A stretch of DNA of 64,000 nt from Deferribacteres bacterium (GTDB lineage: Bacteria > Chrysiogenota > Deferribacteres > Deferribacterales > Geovibrionaceae). Positions 1 through 9,450 of this stretch are shown here, piece by piece. The notes under the pieces were generated by a model. That model searched no databases, was not told where the DNA came from, and saw nothing but the letters and a program-made list of their open reading frames with translations. Position numbers and translations under genes: made by a program. Location of the stretch: assembly GCA_023395255.1 (NCBI GenBank), contig JAEWZN010000010.1, positions 248,001 to 312,000 on the forward strand. Reading direction: 5' to 3'. How positions within the stretch are numbered: position 1 is the first letter of the stretch; each line of letters begins with the position of its first letter.

Positions 1-24
1 AATATTACGTTAATGCTGCAAATT

Positions 25-60
25 AAATAAAAAAAGGACACGGCATGAATTATGCCGTGC
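25..60 (-). terminator. Rho-independent terminator of the dicarboxylate carrier gene
   Basis: Read on the minus strand, an 8-bp perfect stem (CACGGCAT, 39-46, pairing with 52-59) with a 5-nt loop is followed by CC and a T-rich run. It lies just downstream of the carrier gene's stop, where an intrinsic terminator is expected. Confidence 0.8.
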
Positions 61-87
61 CCGTGTATGCAGGAGGGTTTATGTCTG

Positions 88-1413
88 TCAGATTATAACC
101 AGAGCCAGAGCGTAGCCCACACAGCAGGCTGTTGTAACCGCTATGAGACCCGGAACCATGAAACTGTGGTTGAAGTAGAATTTACCTATCTTGGTGGTTC
201 CTGTGGTGTCGAATGTGCATGTTGCAATATCAGACGGATAGTTGGGGATGAAGAAATATCCGTAGCTGGAGGGCATTATGCCTATGAGCAGCGCAGGGGG
301 CAGGCCGAGACCCAGACCCACGGGGAGCATCATTTTGCATGTTGCCGCCTGAGAGTTGACCACAACGGATACAATGAACATCGCCAGAGCGAATGACCAC
401 GGGTATGCCTGAACCATCTCGGTTATGGAAACCTTGAACGCGGGCATGGCGTACTGGAAGTATGTGTCGCTCATCCATGCTATGCCGAAGATGGCGATGC
501 ACGCTACCATGCCTGATTTGAAGACAACGCCTTCTGGAATGAGCGATGGTTTGGTTTTTGTCACTATGAGTATGAGACCGCCGAAGGCGAGCATCATCAT
601 CTGGATGAGGGTTGCCATATCAACAGGCTTAGGCATGCCTTCTATTGTGCGCAGAGAGGGGAACATGCCGAAAATCACGATTACGCCGAGAGAAGCGAGG
701 AACAGGAATACGGCACGGCGGGCTGAATCGGGCAGCTTCTCATTAAGCGTTGTTGCTGTGGTGTTTTCGATTCTTTCACGCCAGATGGGATCCTGCATGC
801 GTTTCTGAAATTCGGGATCGTCCTTAAGCTCTTTGCCTCTGTATATGCTGTAGACGGACATTGCGATAGTGCCGAGCAGTGTTGCGGGCAGTGTCACCGC
901 AAGTATGGAAAGAAGGCTGAGCCCTTCGGTCAGGCCTGAAAGCTCAGAGAGATAGTAAACAACCGCCGCTGAAATAGGGCTTGCTGTTATACCCATCTGG
1001 GAGGCGACAGAGGCCGAAGCCATGGGGCGTTCGGGGCGTATGCCGTTTTTCAGGGCAACATCGCCTATGATGGGCATTATGGTATATACGGCGTGCCCTG
1101 TGCCGAGCATCACTGTCATGGTGTAGGTTACGAGGGGGCCGATTATTGTGACTTTCTTGGGGTTCGAGCGCAGAATCCGCTCCGCAATCTGAAGCATGTA
1201 TTTCAGACCTCCTGCCGCCTCCAGTATGGACGCGCAGGTAACCACGGCAAGGATTATCAGCATAACGGTTATGGGGGGCGAGGTGGGGGGCATTTTGAAG
1301 ATAAGAACCTCAACCAGAAGACCTATGCCCGAAACAACTCCGAGCCCTATACCGCCGAAACGGCTGCCTATATAAAGCATTAAAAGGAGAAATAAAAATT
1401 CTAAGTACAGCAT
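88..1413 (-). CDS. Anaerobic C4-dicarboxylate transporter, DcuA/DcuB family
   Basis: The 441-residue protein is almost wholly hydrophobic, with about ten to twelve membrane segments. Its composition and length match the anaerobic C4-dicarboxylate carriers DcuA/DcuB, which exchange fumarate, malate or aspartate for succinate across the inner membrane during fumarate respiration. Glycine- and proline-rich stretches (GTGHAVYTIMPIIGD near residue 105, QMGITASPISAA near 140, IPNYPSDIATCTFD near 390) are typical of the family. The start is an ATG with GGAGG five bases upstream. A hydrophilic loop of about 45 residues follows residue 190. The gene stands alone, followed by a clear terminator. DcuA cannot be separated from DcuB without alignment. 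Confidence 0.88.
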   Translation of the reverse strand: MLYLEFLFLLLMLYIGSRFGGIGLGVVSGIGLLVEVLIFKMPPTSPPITVMLIILAVVTCASILEAAGGLKYMLQIAERILRSNPKKVTIIGPLVTYTMTVMLGTGHAVYTIMPIIGDVALKNGIRPERPMASASVASQMGITASPISAAVVYYLSELSGLTEGLSLLSILAVTLPATLLGTIAMSVYSIYRGKELKDDPEFQKRMQDPIWRERIENTTATTLNEKLPDSARRAVFLFLASLGVIVIFGMFPSLRTIEGMPKPVDMATLIQMMMLAFGGLILIVTKTKPSLIPEGVVFKSGMVACIAIFGIAWMSDTYFQYAMPAFKVSITEMVQAYPWSFALAMFIVSVVVNSQAATCKMMLPVGLGLGLPPALLIGIMPSSYGYFFIPNYPSDIATCTFDTTGTTKIGKFYFNHSFMVPGLIAVTTACCVGYALALVII

Positions 1414-1619
1414 GGTGTACCTCCGTATTTTTCCGCAGGTGATTTTTTTTTTCTGCGGCTCTATACCGGGTATGATATATGTTTTTCTCGATTGTTAAAG
1501 TATTCGGAATAAAAGTATATTTAGGATTTAAAGAATATTCTGAACATTTTGCTCACGGTCGGGACAGTTTGCCGCTATATTGTACTCTTCATTTTCTGTT
1601 TGGTTATCGGGGGCGGTTC

Positions 1620-2057
1620 TTGAGCGGTTTGGCCGTATACGGCGGATTATTTTTCATAGCATTTCTTGCGGCCAGCATTTTCCCCGCACAGTCCGAAGCT
1701 GTTCTGGCGGGTCTCATCGCGGGCGGCTATCCGGTTTTCCTTCTGCTTGCTTTCGCCACAGCGGGCAATGTTCTGGGGTCTGTTTTCAACTGGTTTCTGG
1801 GCAGGGAGGCTGTGAGGTTTTCCGGCAGGAAATGGTTCCCGGTAAAGCCAGAAACGCTGCTGAAAGCACAGAACTGGTACGGCAGATACGGCAGATGGTC
1901 GCTGCTTTTAAGCTGGGTTCCGGTGATAGGTGATCCCCTGACCCTCGCGGCGGGGGTAATGCGGGAGAGGCTCCTGTTCTTTGTTCCCATAGTGTTTGCT
2001 GCGAAGCTGGGCAGATATATTGCCGTCTGGCTGGCAGTGCGGGGAATAGCGGCCTAG
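1620..2057 (+). CDS. YqaA-like small membrane protein (DedA/SNARE-associated superfamily)
   Basis: Read from a TTG start at 1620, the protein has 145 residues and several membrane segments, like E. coli YqaA. The tell-tale stretches are PAQSEAVLAG near residue 20, AGNVLGSVFNWFLG near 50 and the SWVPVIGDPLTLAAG segment near 105, which matches the conserved re-entrant part of the DedA superfamily. The frame is open from 1479, but the extra 47 codons are not hydrophobic and lack family features. A G-rich stretch just before 1620 could serve as ribosome-binding site. The role is unknown; relatives are implicated in membrane lipid translocation. The exact start is uncertain. Confidence 0.7.
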   Translation: MSGLAVYGGLFFIAFLAASIFPAQSEAVLAGLIAGGYPVFLLLAFATAGNVLGSVFNWFLGREAVRFSGRKWFPVKPETLLKAQNWYGRYGRWSLLLSWVPVIGDPLTLAAGVMRERLLFFVPIVFAAKLGRYIAVWLAVRGIAA

Positions 2058-2215
2058 GAAATATTATCATTATATTCTGCGAAATACCCTGATAAATAAC
2101 AGTATCTGCAAGCTGAAACTTCCGGCGGAAGGTACGGCTGCTTTTTTCCATGTACATTCCGTGCATTGATATTAAATTATACTTATTAAGACTGAATTAA
2201 AAAGCGAGGTGCTGA

Positions 2216-3334
2216 ATGAGGAACCTTCTTTTGCTGATATTGTTTTTGCTGTGGATTTCCCCCGCCGCAGATGCGCAGACATTTCAATCAGAAGCTTACG
2301 CCCTGCGGGTTTCCACTGTTGCTTCCGGTTTGGAGCACCCCTGGGGTATGGCTTTTCTGCCGGATGGACGGATGCTTGTTACCGAGCGGCCGGGGCGGAT
2401 GCGTCTGGTAACCCCTGATGGAGCCGTTTCCAAGCCTCTGAACGGTCTTCCGGCTGTTTTTGCGGAAGGGCAGGGCGGTTTGCTGGATGTTGCTGTAGAT
2501 CCGCAGTTTAATGCAAATTCCCTTATATATTTCTCATTCTCCGAGCAGCAGAATGGTCTGGCTTCCACAGCCGTTGCCCGTGCGGAACTCAGCGGCAGCT
2601 CTCTGAAAAATGTTCAGGTGATTTTCCGTCAGAATCCTAAAGTGCCCGGCAGAAACCATTGGGGCTCAAGGCTTGTATTCGCACAGGACGGAACACTGTT
2701 TATCACCCTCGGCGACAGGTTTGACTACCGGGATCAGGCTCAGAATCCGGAAAACCATATGGGCAAGGTTGTGCGCATTAACACAGACGGTTCACCCGCA
2801 TCCGGCAGTCCTTTTGTCCGCAAAGCCGGAGCCCTGCCTGAAATATGGTCATACGGACACCGCAATGTTCAGGGAGCGGCAATAGAGCCTTCCGGCGGAA
2901 AATTATGGACAGTTGAGCACGGCCCCAGAGGCGGCGATGAATTAAACTTAACCGAAGCCGGTATTAACTACGGATGGCCTCAGGCCAGCTACGGTTCCCA
3001 CTACAGCGGCGTATCCATACCGGATGAGCATGCGGAGCGGGGCTTTCGGGAGCCTGTATACTACTGGACACCCTCCCTTGCGCCCAGCGGACTGATGTTT
3101 TACAGCGGCAGCGGCTTCCCCGCGTGGCAGGGCAATGTGTTTATGGGTACTCTGGCTGGTAAGAGCCTGGTGAGGCTGGTTTTGTCCGGCGGAAAGGTTG
3201 TCTCTGAGGAGCGGCTTCTGCAAGGGCTTGGCGAGCGTCTGCGGGATGTCCGCCAGGGTCCGGACGGATGGATCTACATACTGACGGATGACAAAAACGG
3301 ACGTATACTGCGGCTGGAGAGAACAGAAAATTAA
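2216..3334 (+). CDS. PQQ-dependent aldose sugar dehydrogenase homologue, secreted (YliI/Asd family)
   Basis: A 20-residue signal peptide (hydrophobic core LLLLILFLLWI, cleavage near ADA-QTF) leads a six-bladed beta-propeller of the soluble glucose/aldose dehydrogenase family. Diagnostic parts are LEHPWGMAFLPDG near residue 40, GQGGLLDVAVDPQF near 85, the NHWGSRLVF segment with its catalytic-type histidine near 147, YGHRNVQGAA near 213 and EHGPRGGDELN near 235, which supplies PQQ- and calcium-binding residues in characterised relatives. Length is normal. It probably oxidises aldoses in the periplasm if PQQ is available; no PQQ biosynthesis genes are seen here. An AGGTG ribosome-binding site precedes the ATG. 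Confidence 0.85.
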   Translation: MRNLLLLILFLLWISPAADAQTFQSEAYALRVSTVASGLEHPWGMAFLPDGRMLVTERPGRMRLVTPDGAVSKPLNGLPAVFAEGQGGLLDVAVDPQFNANSLIYFSFSEQQNGLASTAVARAELSGSSLKNVQVIFRQNPKVPGRNHWGSRLVFAQDGTLFITLGDRFDYRDQAQNPENHMGKVVRINTDGSPASGSPFVRKAGALPEIWSYGHRNVQGAAIEPSGGKLWTVEHGPRGGDELNLTEAGINYGWPQASYGSHYSGVSIPDEHAERGFREPVYYWTPSLAPSGLMFYSGSGFPAWQGNVFMGTLAGKSLVRLVLSGGKVVSEERLLQGLGERLRDVRQGPDGWIYILTDDKNGRILRLERTEN

Positions 3335-3432
3335 GAAAGCCGCAGAAGCAGTGCCGGGAGTGAACGGAATTGCCTGAACTGTCTGATTTTTTGTGTTATT
3401 ATACTGATATTTAATTTTAACACAGGGTATGT

Positions 3433-4434
3433 ATGAAAAAGAAAGCAGCAGTTATAATAGCGGCTCTGTTTATGTCCGCATGCGCACCGAAGATAACCGA
3501 AACCGTGCTTATGCCCGCAGGGGCGGAGGGTATATCCGGTATAAGGAGCATAGCAGTTCTGCCTTTTGACGGAAACTACGGTGCTAAAATAACACCTTCT
3601 GCTGAGAATGTGCTGGCATCTGCCGAAGTGCAGGGGAGCAGATATTTTACTGTTGCCGACAGGCAGAACCTGAACAGAATAATGCAGGAGCAGAAGCTCC
3701 AGATCTCAGGTGCGGTGGATGAAAATACCGCTGTCAGGCTGGGAAGGCTGACCGGTGTACAGGGTATTTTCACCGGTTCAGCGGAAAAGTCGGTTAGCAG
3801 GGGAACTTACACAGCAAACCGCTCCAGATGCTCCTCCTGGGATAAAAAAGGCAAATGCACAGCCTATGTGAACTACACTGTTACCTGCGTTGAAAAGAAA
3901 GCCGAAATTATCTTTCTGCCCAAGCTTATAGATGTTTCAACAGCGCTGGTTGTCTATTCTGACAGAATCTCATTCACTTCATCAGACAGAACCTGCCCGG
4001 ACAGCTCCTCTGCCCCGGCTTCGGATGAATCACTGCTGTCGGCGGCGGAAAGCGGTGTTCTGGATAAGTTCAGAACCCAGATAGCTCCCTATGCGGCAAG
4101 GGTGACCTTCACTCTGATGAAATCGGATGACGGAGTGAAGGAGAGCGAAGGGAAAAAGCTCCTTAAGTCCTCTCTTGAGTTTGCAGAGGCGGGGCGCATG
4201 GACAGAGCATGTGAAATGTGGCACGAAGGGGCGGAGAAATACCCTCAGTCTCCTGCATTTCTGCATAACCTCGGTCTGTGCAGTGAGATAAGGGCGGATT
4301 ATGACAAGGCGCTGGAACTGTACAAAAGGGCAGACAGGCTCACAGATAAACCGGATAAGGTTCTGGGCGCTGCCCTTGTCAGAACCGAAAAGCGGATACA
4401 GGAGCGGGAGCTTCTCAAAAAGCAGCTTCAATAA
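3433..4434 (+). CDS. CsgG-like lipoprotein with C-terminal TPR repeats
   Basis: The protein opens with a lipoprotein signal (lipobox MSAC, cysteine at residue 17). Residues about 35-130 read like the CsgG/curli-assembly-type fold: IAVLPFDGNYG, then YFTVADRQNLNRIMQEQ and VQGIFTGSAEKS, the pattern of outer-membrane lipoproteins that assemble surface components. A cysteine-containing insert (RCSSWDKKGKC) follows near 138-148. Residues about 245-320 form one to two TPR-like helical repeats (SPAFLHNLGLCSEIRADYDK). The precise role is unknown. No curli genes are adjacent, so a general envelope or assembly role is inferred. Confidence 0.65.
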   Translation: MKKKAAVIIAALFMSACAPKITETVLMPAGAEGISGIRSIAVLPFDGNYGAKITPSAENVLASAEVQGSRYFTVADRQNLNRIMQEQKLQISGAVDENTAVRLGRLTGVQGIFTGSAEKSVSRGTYTANRSRCSSWDKKGKCTAYVNYTVTCVEKKAEIIFLPKLIDVSTALVVYSDRISFTSSDRTCPDSSSAPASDESLLSAAESGVLDKFRTQIAPYAARVTFTLMKSDDGVKESEGKKLLKSSLEFAEAGRMDRACEMWHEGAEKYPQSPAFLHNLGLCSEIRADYDKALELYKRADRLTDKPDKVLGAALVRTEKRIQERELLKKQLQ

Positions 4435-4485
4435 GCTTTTTCAGCGGAGTATTTTTCCGCCGTTAATATCATTTGCGGTGAACAG

Positions 4486-4508
4486 GAAAAAGGCGGCAGA
4501 GAACCGCC
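4486..4508 (-). terminator. Terminator of the arsM-acr3 operon
   Basis: On the minus strand a GGCGG / CCGCC stem with a short loop is followed by TTTTT. It sits 13-35 bases past the acr3 stop. Confidence 0.7.
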
Positions 4509-4520
4509 GCCGCTGATATT

Positions 4521-5702
4521 TTATGCCTCAAACCATGATGCTGTCCGTTTGCATATCCCGACCAGCATAAGCATCACCGGAACCTCGATAAGCACACCGA
4601 CAACAGTGGCAAGAGCCGCTCCGGAAGAGAGCCCGAACAGCATTACCGCTGTGGCTATTGCAACCTCAAAATGGTTTGATGCGCCGATCATCGCTGCCGG
4701 AGCCGCATCCTCATATTTAAGCTTAAGCATCTTCGCGCCGATGTAGCCAAGGGCGAAGATAAAAACTGTCTGAATGAACAGCGGAACTGAGATCCACAGG
4801 ATCGTCAGCGGATTGGCGAGTATAACCTCTCCCTTGAAGCTGAAAAGCAGCACAAGGGTGAGCAGGAGAGCGCCGATTGTTACCGGAGTGAGCAGATGGA
4901 GAAACTTTTCTCTGAACCATTCCTCTCCTTTTGCGCTGATTATCAGCTTTCTTGAGAAATAACCCGCGACAAGAGGCAGAGCCACATAAACGCCGACTGA
5001 AAGCAGAAGTGCCTGCCACGGAACAGGAAGCTTGCCCACGCCGAGGAGGAATCCTCCGAGAACTCCGTAAAGCACAAGCATTGTGAGAGAATTTATTGCG
5101 ACCATGACAAGGGTGAGTCCGTCATTTCCCCTTGAAAGGTAGCCCCACACCAGAACCATTGCCGTGCATGGGGCAATACCCAGAAGAATGCATCCTGCAA
5201 AGTAGCTGCGCCAGAGGGGTATCTCAAGCATTTTGACTCCGTCAGCAAGAACCACTGTGCCCGCGCCGTGAACACTGCCTACGGGAAGGTCAAGTCCGAA
5301 GGGCATTTTAACCAGATCCACCGCCTCAGCACCTATGAAGCCCCGGAACAGAAAGCCTAAAAATACAAGGGCGATAATGTACATTGTGAAGGGCTTTATG
5401 CACCAGTTTATAAAGAGGGTGAGAAATACAGGTCTGCCGCTTCTGCCCGCTCTGACAACCTTTTCAAAGTCTATTTTCACCATTATCGGGTACATCATAA
5501 AGAAAAGGCATACAGCAATCGGCAGTGACACAACCGGGGTGCCGCTCACATTGATCGACATCCCGTCCAGTGTTTTCGCCAGATCAGGGGCGATCTTGCC
5601 GAGGGCTATGCCGCCGATTATGCAGAGAGCGACCCAGAGGGTAAGGTATTTTTCAAATATGCTTGTCATTCTGCGTTCATCGGCGCAGTTTACATTGCTC
5701 AT
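4521..5702 (-). CDS. acr3: Arsenite efflux permease, ACR3/ArsB-type of the BART superfamily
   Basis: The 393-residue protein has ten membrane segments and the hallmark ACR3 stretches: [13 protein letters not shown] near 70, [17 protein letters not shown] near 170 (the conserved cysteine needed for arsenite transport) and an [15 protein letters not shown] block near 340. It exports arsenite across the inner membrane using the proton motive force. The ATG at 5702 has AGGAG seven bases upstream; an in-frame TTG one codon earlier is less likely. It starts 10 bases after the arsM stop, so the two form one operon that disposes of arsenite made by ArsC or the respiratory reductase. Confidence 0.95.
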   Translation of the reverse strand: MSNVNCADERRMTSIFEKYLTLWVALCIIGGIALGKIAPDLAKTLDGMSINVSGTPVVSLPIAVCLFFMMYPIMVKIDFEKVVRAGRSGRPVFLTLFINWCIKPFTMYIIALVFLGFLFRGFIGAEAVDLVKMPFGLDLPVGSVHGAGTVVLADGVKMLEIPLWRSYFAGCILLGIAPCTAMVLVWGYLSRGNDGLTLVMVAINSLTMLVLYGVLGGFLLGVGKLPVPWQALLLSVGVYVALPLVAGYFSRKLIISAKGEEWFREKFLHLLTPVTIGALLLTLVLLFSFKGEVILANPLTILWISVPLFIQTVFIFALGYIGAKMLKLKYEDAAPAAMIGASNHFEVAIATAVMLFGLSSGAALATVVGVLIEVPVMLMLVGICKRTASWFEA

Positions 5703-5712
5703 CAATTTCTCC

Positions 5713-6513
5713 TTATTGTTTAACGGCTTTAATCACTGCTGATACCACATAGTCTTCAATGTTGCTGCCCGGTGACCACTCAGAGATAAACTCACGGCTT
5801 TCATCCTTTGGCGTTATATTTATGCTGCTGAACCCGCTTCTGCGCATCATTTCCTCAAGTGTTTTGATGTGTGATGCACCTGCCATGCAGCCTGTGTACA
5901 TCGCAAGATTATTTTTAACCTCTTCCGGCAGTTCGGCTGTTGCCACTATGTCCGAAACGGCGATTCTCCCGCCTTTTTTCAGAACACGGAAGCATTCCCT
6001 GAAAACTTTTTCCTTATCAGGTGAGAGGTTTATTACGCAGTTGGAGATTATCACATCAACTGTGGAGTCCCCTGCGGGGAGGTTTTCAATCTCGCCCAGA
6101 CGGAAATCAACATTGCCAAATCCGCTCTCTTCGGCGGTTTTGCGTGCCTTGCTGACCATTTCGGGTGTCATATCCACGCCTATCACCAGTCCGTTCTCTC
6201 CGACGGCTCTTGATGCGAGAAAGCAGTCAATCCCGCCGCCGCTGCCTAAGTCCAGAACCGTTTCCCCTGTTTTCAGCTCCGCTTCGGCTATGGGGTTGCC
6301 GCAGCCCAATCCGAGATTGGCGCTTTTCGGGATGGATGCCAGCTCTTCGGCGGAGTAGCCGAGTACAACTGAAATTGATTCTGCATCCGCAGCTTTTCCG
6401 CTGCCGCAGCATGATTCAGTCTCGCATCCGCATCCGGCCGGCTCCGCTACGGCGAATTTTCTATAGTTATTTCTCACTGCTGCTCTTATTCCGTCTTTAC
6501 CGCTTTGGCTCAT
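5713..6513 (-). CDS. arsM: Arsenite S-adenosylmethionine methyltransferase
   Basis: A class I SAM methyltransferase of 266 residues. It has the SAM-binding glycine motif [12 protein letters not shown] (near 90), an acidic motif GVDMTPEM (near 117) and the ArsM-specific cysteines in [12 protein letters not shown] (near 158) and [11 protein letters not shown] (near 208), which bind As(III) in characterised ArsM enzymes. A cysteine-rich N-terminal stretch (CGCETESCC, about 20-30) may be an extra arsenic site. It methylates arsenite to mono-, di- and trimethyl arsenicals in the cytoplasm. The start at 6513 is chosen over an upstream ATG because GGAGG lies just before it. It is first gene of the arsM-acr3 operon, divergent from arsC. 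Confidence 0.93.
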   Translation of the reverse strand: MSQSGKDGIRAAVRNNYRKFAVAEPAGCGCETESCCGSGKAADAESISVVLGYSAEELASIPKSANLGLGCGNPIAEAELKTGETVLDLGSGGGIDCFLASRAVGENGLVIGVDMTPEMVSKARKTAEESGFGNVDFRLGEIENLPAGDSTVDVIISNCVINLSPDKEKVFRECFRVLKKGGRIAVSDIVATAELPEEVKNNLAMYTGCMAGASHIKTLEEMMRRSGFSSINITPKDESREFISEWSPGSNIEDYVVSAVIKAVKQ

Positions 6514-6528
6514 GCTGCCTCCGAACTT

Positions 6529-6583
6529 TTGACATTTATTTGTACTATTCATGAGAATTTCTTATTTCTATATTTATAGAAAT
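6529..6583. promoter_or_regulatory. Divergent ars promoter region with a 9-bp inverted-repeat operator
   Basis: The 118-base gap between arsM and arsC contains a perfect inverted repeat, ATTTCTATA (6564-6572) and TATAGAAAT (6575-6583), with a 2-base spacer. On the plus strand TTGACA (6529-6534) stands 18 bases before GAGAAT, a plausible sigma-70 pair, which puts the dyad over the transcription start. This is the usual layout for repression by an ArsR-type factor, but no arsR gene lies in the window. The dyad is seen directly; its role is inferred. Confidence 0.6.
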
Positions 6584-6631
6584 GAAGCTACGAAAATGCA
6601 AGTCAAAAATAAGTCAGATTTCGGAGGAGCC

Positions 6632-7060
6632 ATGTCCAGAAGAAAAGTTCTTTTTGTGTGCGTGCATAACAGCGCAAGGAGCCAGATGGCGGAAGCCCTG
6701 CTCAACAGTATCGCCCCTGACAGATTCTTCGCAGAGAGCGCAGGACTGACCCCCGGTAAGCTTAATCCGTTTGCTGTAGAGGCTATGAAGGAAGTAGGTA
6801 TTGATATTTCAGGAAACAGTGTGGACAGTGTTTTCGATTTTTTCAAGGCGGGCAAGGTATTCAGCTACATAATAACTGTCTGCGACGCGGAAGCCGCGGA
6901 AAGATGCCCGCTTTTCCCCGGTGTGGAGGTCAAGAGAGTCCACTGGGCATTTCCCGATCCCTCCGCAGCGGAAGGCGGACAAGATGAGAAGCTTCAGGCT
7001 GCGAGAGAAGTAAGGGATATGATAAGGGCAAAGCTTGAGGAGTGGCTTAAAACCGTATAA
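6632..7060 (+). CDS. arsC: Thioredoxin-type arsenate reductase (low-molecular-weight phosphatase fold)
   Basis: The 142-residue protein begins with the phosphatase-like P-loop CVHNSARS (cysteine at residue 10, CX5R) and carries the shuttle cysteines in [15 protein letters not shown] (about 82 and 89) plus the general-acid pair PDPS near 111. This is the three-cysteine relay of the Staphylococcus/Bacillus ArsC class, which reduces cytoplasmic arsenate to arsenite with electrons from thioredoxin. The start at 6632 has GGAGGAG before it; the frame is open further upstream without family similarity. Divergent from arsM-acr3, it feeds arsenite to both. Confidence 0.94.
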   Translation: MSRRKVLFVCVHNSARSQMAEALLNSIAPDRFFAESAGLTPGKLNPFAVEAMKEVGIDISGNSVDSVFDFFKAGKVFSYIITVCDAEAAERCPLFPGVEVKRVHWAFPDPSAAEGGQDEKLQAAREVRDMIRAKLEEWLKTV

Positions 7061-7070
7061 AACTTTCTGT

Positions 7071-7096
7071 GCGGCCGGAATATCTGTTCCGGCTGC
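7071..7096 (+). terminator. Hairpin after arsC, possible terminator
   Basis: GCGGCCGGAA and TTCCGGCTGC form a 10-bp stem with one G-U pair, starting 11 bases after the arsC stop. No strong T run follows, so termination may be inefficient or Rho-assisted. Confidence 0.5.
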
Positions 7097-7220
7097 ATGC
7101 TTAATCAGCTAAATTATCCTTTCAATTCTCTCATTTTTATGGTTATCATAATGAATCGGAAACCGCCCGAAAAACCTTTTTGAATGTTTTGACTCCAAAC
7201 CTGCTTTAGGAGAAAAACCT

Positions 7221-8087
7221 ATGAAAACAGCCGCGTATATTTCATTTGCAGCATTGTTTATATTTCTATTATCCGCAGTTTATGCAAACGCACAGGAAAA
7301 GGACACTATTCATTTCGGCGTTGCCTCGGTTATTTCACCGGGCGAAAGCTACAGTCAGTACAGCGCGCTCAGCGATTATCTCGGCAAAAAGCTTAGTATG
7401 AAAGTTGCGTTCTTTCAGAAGGATAGCTACGCCAAAATGAACACAATGATAAGGGAAGGAGAGGTGGATGTGGCCACTGTCTGTACCGGAGCCCTTCTTG
7501 ACCTGAATGAAAAAGATTATAAGGTTCTAGCCATTCCGGTTGTGAGGGGTAAATCGTCTTATCATTCGTACATAATAGTTTCAGAAAAATCAGGTATTAA
7601 GTCTGTTGATGATCTCAAAGGGCAGACATTCGCCTTTACTGACAGCCTCTCCAACAGCGGGGCGCTTTACCCTACATATCTCATTGCAAAGAACTCCAAT
7701 CAGAACCCAGACCGCTATTTTTCAAAGGTTTACTATACCGGCAACCACGACAAATCCATATTTCTCGTGAACAGCGGTGTGGTGGCGGGCGCGGCGGTGG
7801 ACAGTCTTATCTTTGAGTATTTCAGGGAAAAATACCCCGAAAAGGTGGCGAATATCCGCATCATTGATATTTCCCCTGAGTTTCTGGCTCCTCCCATAGT
7901 CGCCTCCGGCAAGGTTCCCGATAAGCTTTTTAAAAGGATGCAGAATGTTCTGACAAACATGCACAAGGATGAGGACGGACGGAAAATACTCGGCGGTATT
8001 CTTGTAGACAGGCTGATTCCGCCGGACAGCCACAGTCTGGACAGCATGATAGAGATGAAGAAGTTTTTAGATGCGCGTTCCCGCTAG
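7221..8087 (+). CDS. arrX: PhnD-like periplasmic arsenic-oxyanion sensor protein of the arr regulatory system
   Basis: A signal peptide (about residues 1-24, ending ANA-QEK) precedes a PhnD-type phosphate/phosphonate-binding fold: IHFGVASVISPGES (30), GEVDVATVCTGALL (80-93), SGIKSVDDLKGQTFAFTDSLSNSG (about 120-145). Cysteine 88, the only one in the protein, sits where PhnD relatives have a ligand-contacting loop. AioX, the arsenite sensor of the same superfamily, also uses a cysteine there or nearby (established for AioX; the alignment is my inference). The gene overlaps the following kinase by 17 bases. It likely binds arsenate or arsenite in the periplasm and signals to the kinase. The symbol rests on context. 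Confidence 0.78.
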   Translation: MKTAAYISFAALFIFLLSAVYANAQEKDTIHFGVASVISPGESYSQYSALSDYLGKKLSMKVAFFQKDSYAKMNTMIREGEVDVATVCTGALLDLNEKDYKVLAIPVVRGKSSYHSYIIVSEKSGIKSVDDLKGQTFAFTDSLSNSGALYPTYLIAKNSNQNPDRYFSKVYYTGNHDKSIFLVNSGVVAGAAVDSLIFEYFREKYPEKVANIRIIDISPEFLAPPIVASGKVPDKLFKRMQNVLTNMHKDEDGRKILGGILVDRLIPPDSHSLDSMIEMKKFLDARSR

Positions 8088-9450
8088 ATTCATCCCCGAT
8101 TCATTCAGAAACAGGGTTCTTCTGCTTATAATTTTTCTGGGGATTTCTGCCATGGTGCTTGAGCTTGCCATAGTCACCTCCTTTCAGTATCAGTTTATAC
8201 GAAAAGGTGCGGAAAACACTCTCACAAGCCAGCATAAAGTTATTGAGTCTTACATATCCGAAGCGATGCTTTATGACAATATATACGATATGTACTCTCT
8301 GTTGAAGGCCTCCACGGATGCCCACGAGTTTATAAAAAACGTCTATCTTTTTGACAGCGGCGGCAAGCTTGTGGTGGATGCTCTCACGCAGGGCGGATGG
8401 GACGAATCCATGCGCAGCGGATGGTATTTCGAATATAAAATACTTGCTAAAAACGAAGTGATAGGCGAAGTGGTGTATGTTCTGAACAGCGCTTATGTGA
8501 ACAGTGCCGTTGCGCTTCAGTTTGTGGAAACCTGCTTCTTTTTCCTGATTCTTCTGGGAATAGGTCTTGTTTTTGCCACAAAAATATCCGTTTTCATTAC
8601 AAAGCCGCTCCTTTCCCTTTCTAATGAGATAAATAAGTTCACCCTCGACAACCTGCCGGAAAAAATTGAAACGGATAAATATGCAACAACAGAGATAAAG
8701 GCGCTGGCAGGGACTCTGGGGAATATGTCATGTACGCTTAAGGACGCACTCAACGAGATTTACCGCCAGAGCGAGCAGCTTAAAAGGAGTGAAAGACTTG
8801 CTACTGTGGGTACTATGGCTGCGGGGCTTGCCCACGAGCTGAAAAATCCGATTATGACAATCAATCTGCTCTCCATGAGCCTTAAAGAGAACCATTCAGA
8901 TCCTCATTCAGCAGAGGATCTGGCGGTTATGCGCAAAGAGTCGGACAGAATAGTGGCGACACTTAACGACTTTCTCAGCCTTTCCCGCCCCATGGAGGTA
9001 AGGCTTGAGGAAACGTCCGCCCATGCTGTGACAGCTTATCTTGTGCAGTATATAAAAAGCAGATTTAAAGACAGTCTTACCGCAACTGTTCAGGCAGGCG
9101 GCAACATAGGTTTTGTCAGCGATCCGGAAAAGCTTTATCAGGTGTTGATCAGCATGGTGCACAACTCTGTTGAGGCAGGGGCGACTAAGGTTCATTTCGG
9201 TTTCGGACGGGAGAACGGGTTTGTGGTATTTGAAATCTCCGACAACGGCTGCGGGATTCCTTCGGAGAAACAGTCTAAAATTTTTATGCCGTTTTACACC
9301 TCAAAGGCGACCGGAACAGGGTTGGGGCTGACATACACCGAGATGATTCTGGAAATTCTCGGCGGCGGAATTGAGCTGGACAAGGCTTATTCCGGCGGTG
9401 CAAAATTCATTATAAAAGTGAAGGATTATGAAAAAGATACTGATAATTGA
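8071..9450 (+). CDS. arrS: Membrane sensor histidine kinase of the arr locus
   Basis: Two membrane helices (about 16-38 and 150-172) flank a periplasmic domain of roughly 110 residues. A HAMP-like linker (about 175-230) leads to an H-box AAGLAHELKNP with phospho-accepting histidine 255, an N-box HNSVEAGA, and G-boxes DNGCGIPSE and GTGLGLTY. That is the NtrB-like HisKA-HATPase arrangement. The gene overlaps both neighbours (17 and 23 bases), so the three are translationally coupled. The short periplasmic part is consistent with docking of the PhnD-like protein. It presumably phosphorylates the downstream NtrC-type regulator. The symbol is by analogy to arr/aio sensor systems. Confidence 0.85.
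   Translation: MRVPARFIPDSFRNRVLLLIIFLGISAMVLELAIVTSFQYQFIRKGAENTLTSQHKVIESYISEAMLYDNIYDMYSLLKASTDAHEFIKNVYLFDSGGKLVVDALTQGGWDESMRSGWYFEYKILAKNEVIGEVVYVLNSAYVNSAVALQFVETCFFFLILLGIGLVFATKISVFITKPLLSLSNEINKFTLDNLPEKIETDKYATTEIKALAGTLGNMSCTLKDALNEIYRQSEQLKRSERLATVGTMAAGLAHELKNPIMTINLLSMSLKENHSDPHSAEDLAVMRKESDRIVATLNDFLSLSRPMEVRLEETSAHAVTAYLVQYIKSRFKDSLTATVQAGGNIGFVSDPEKLYQVLISMVHNSVEAGATKVHFGFGRENGFVVFEISDNGCGIPSEKQSKIFMPFYTSKATGTGLGLTYTEMILEILGGGIELDKAYSGGAKFIIKVKDYEKDTDN

Noticed and set aside
1479..1619. Extended N-terminus of the YqaA-like gene
   Set aside because: The extra 47 codons have no hydrophobic or conserved character; a TTG at 1620 gives the family length.
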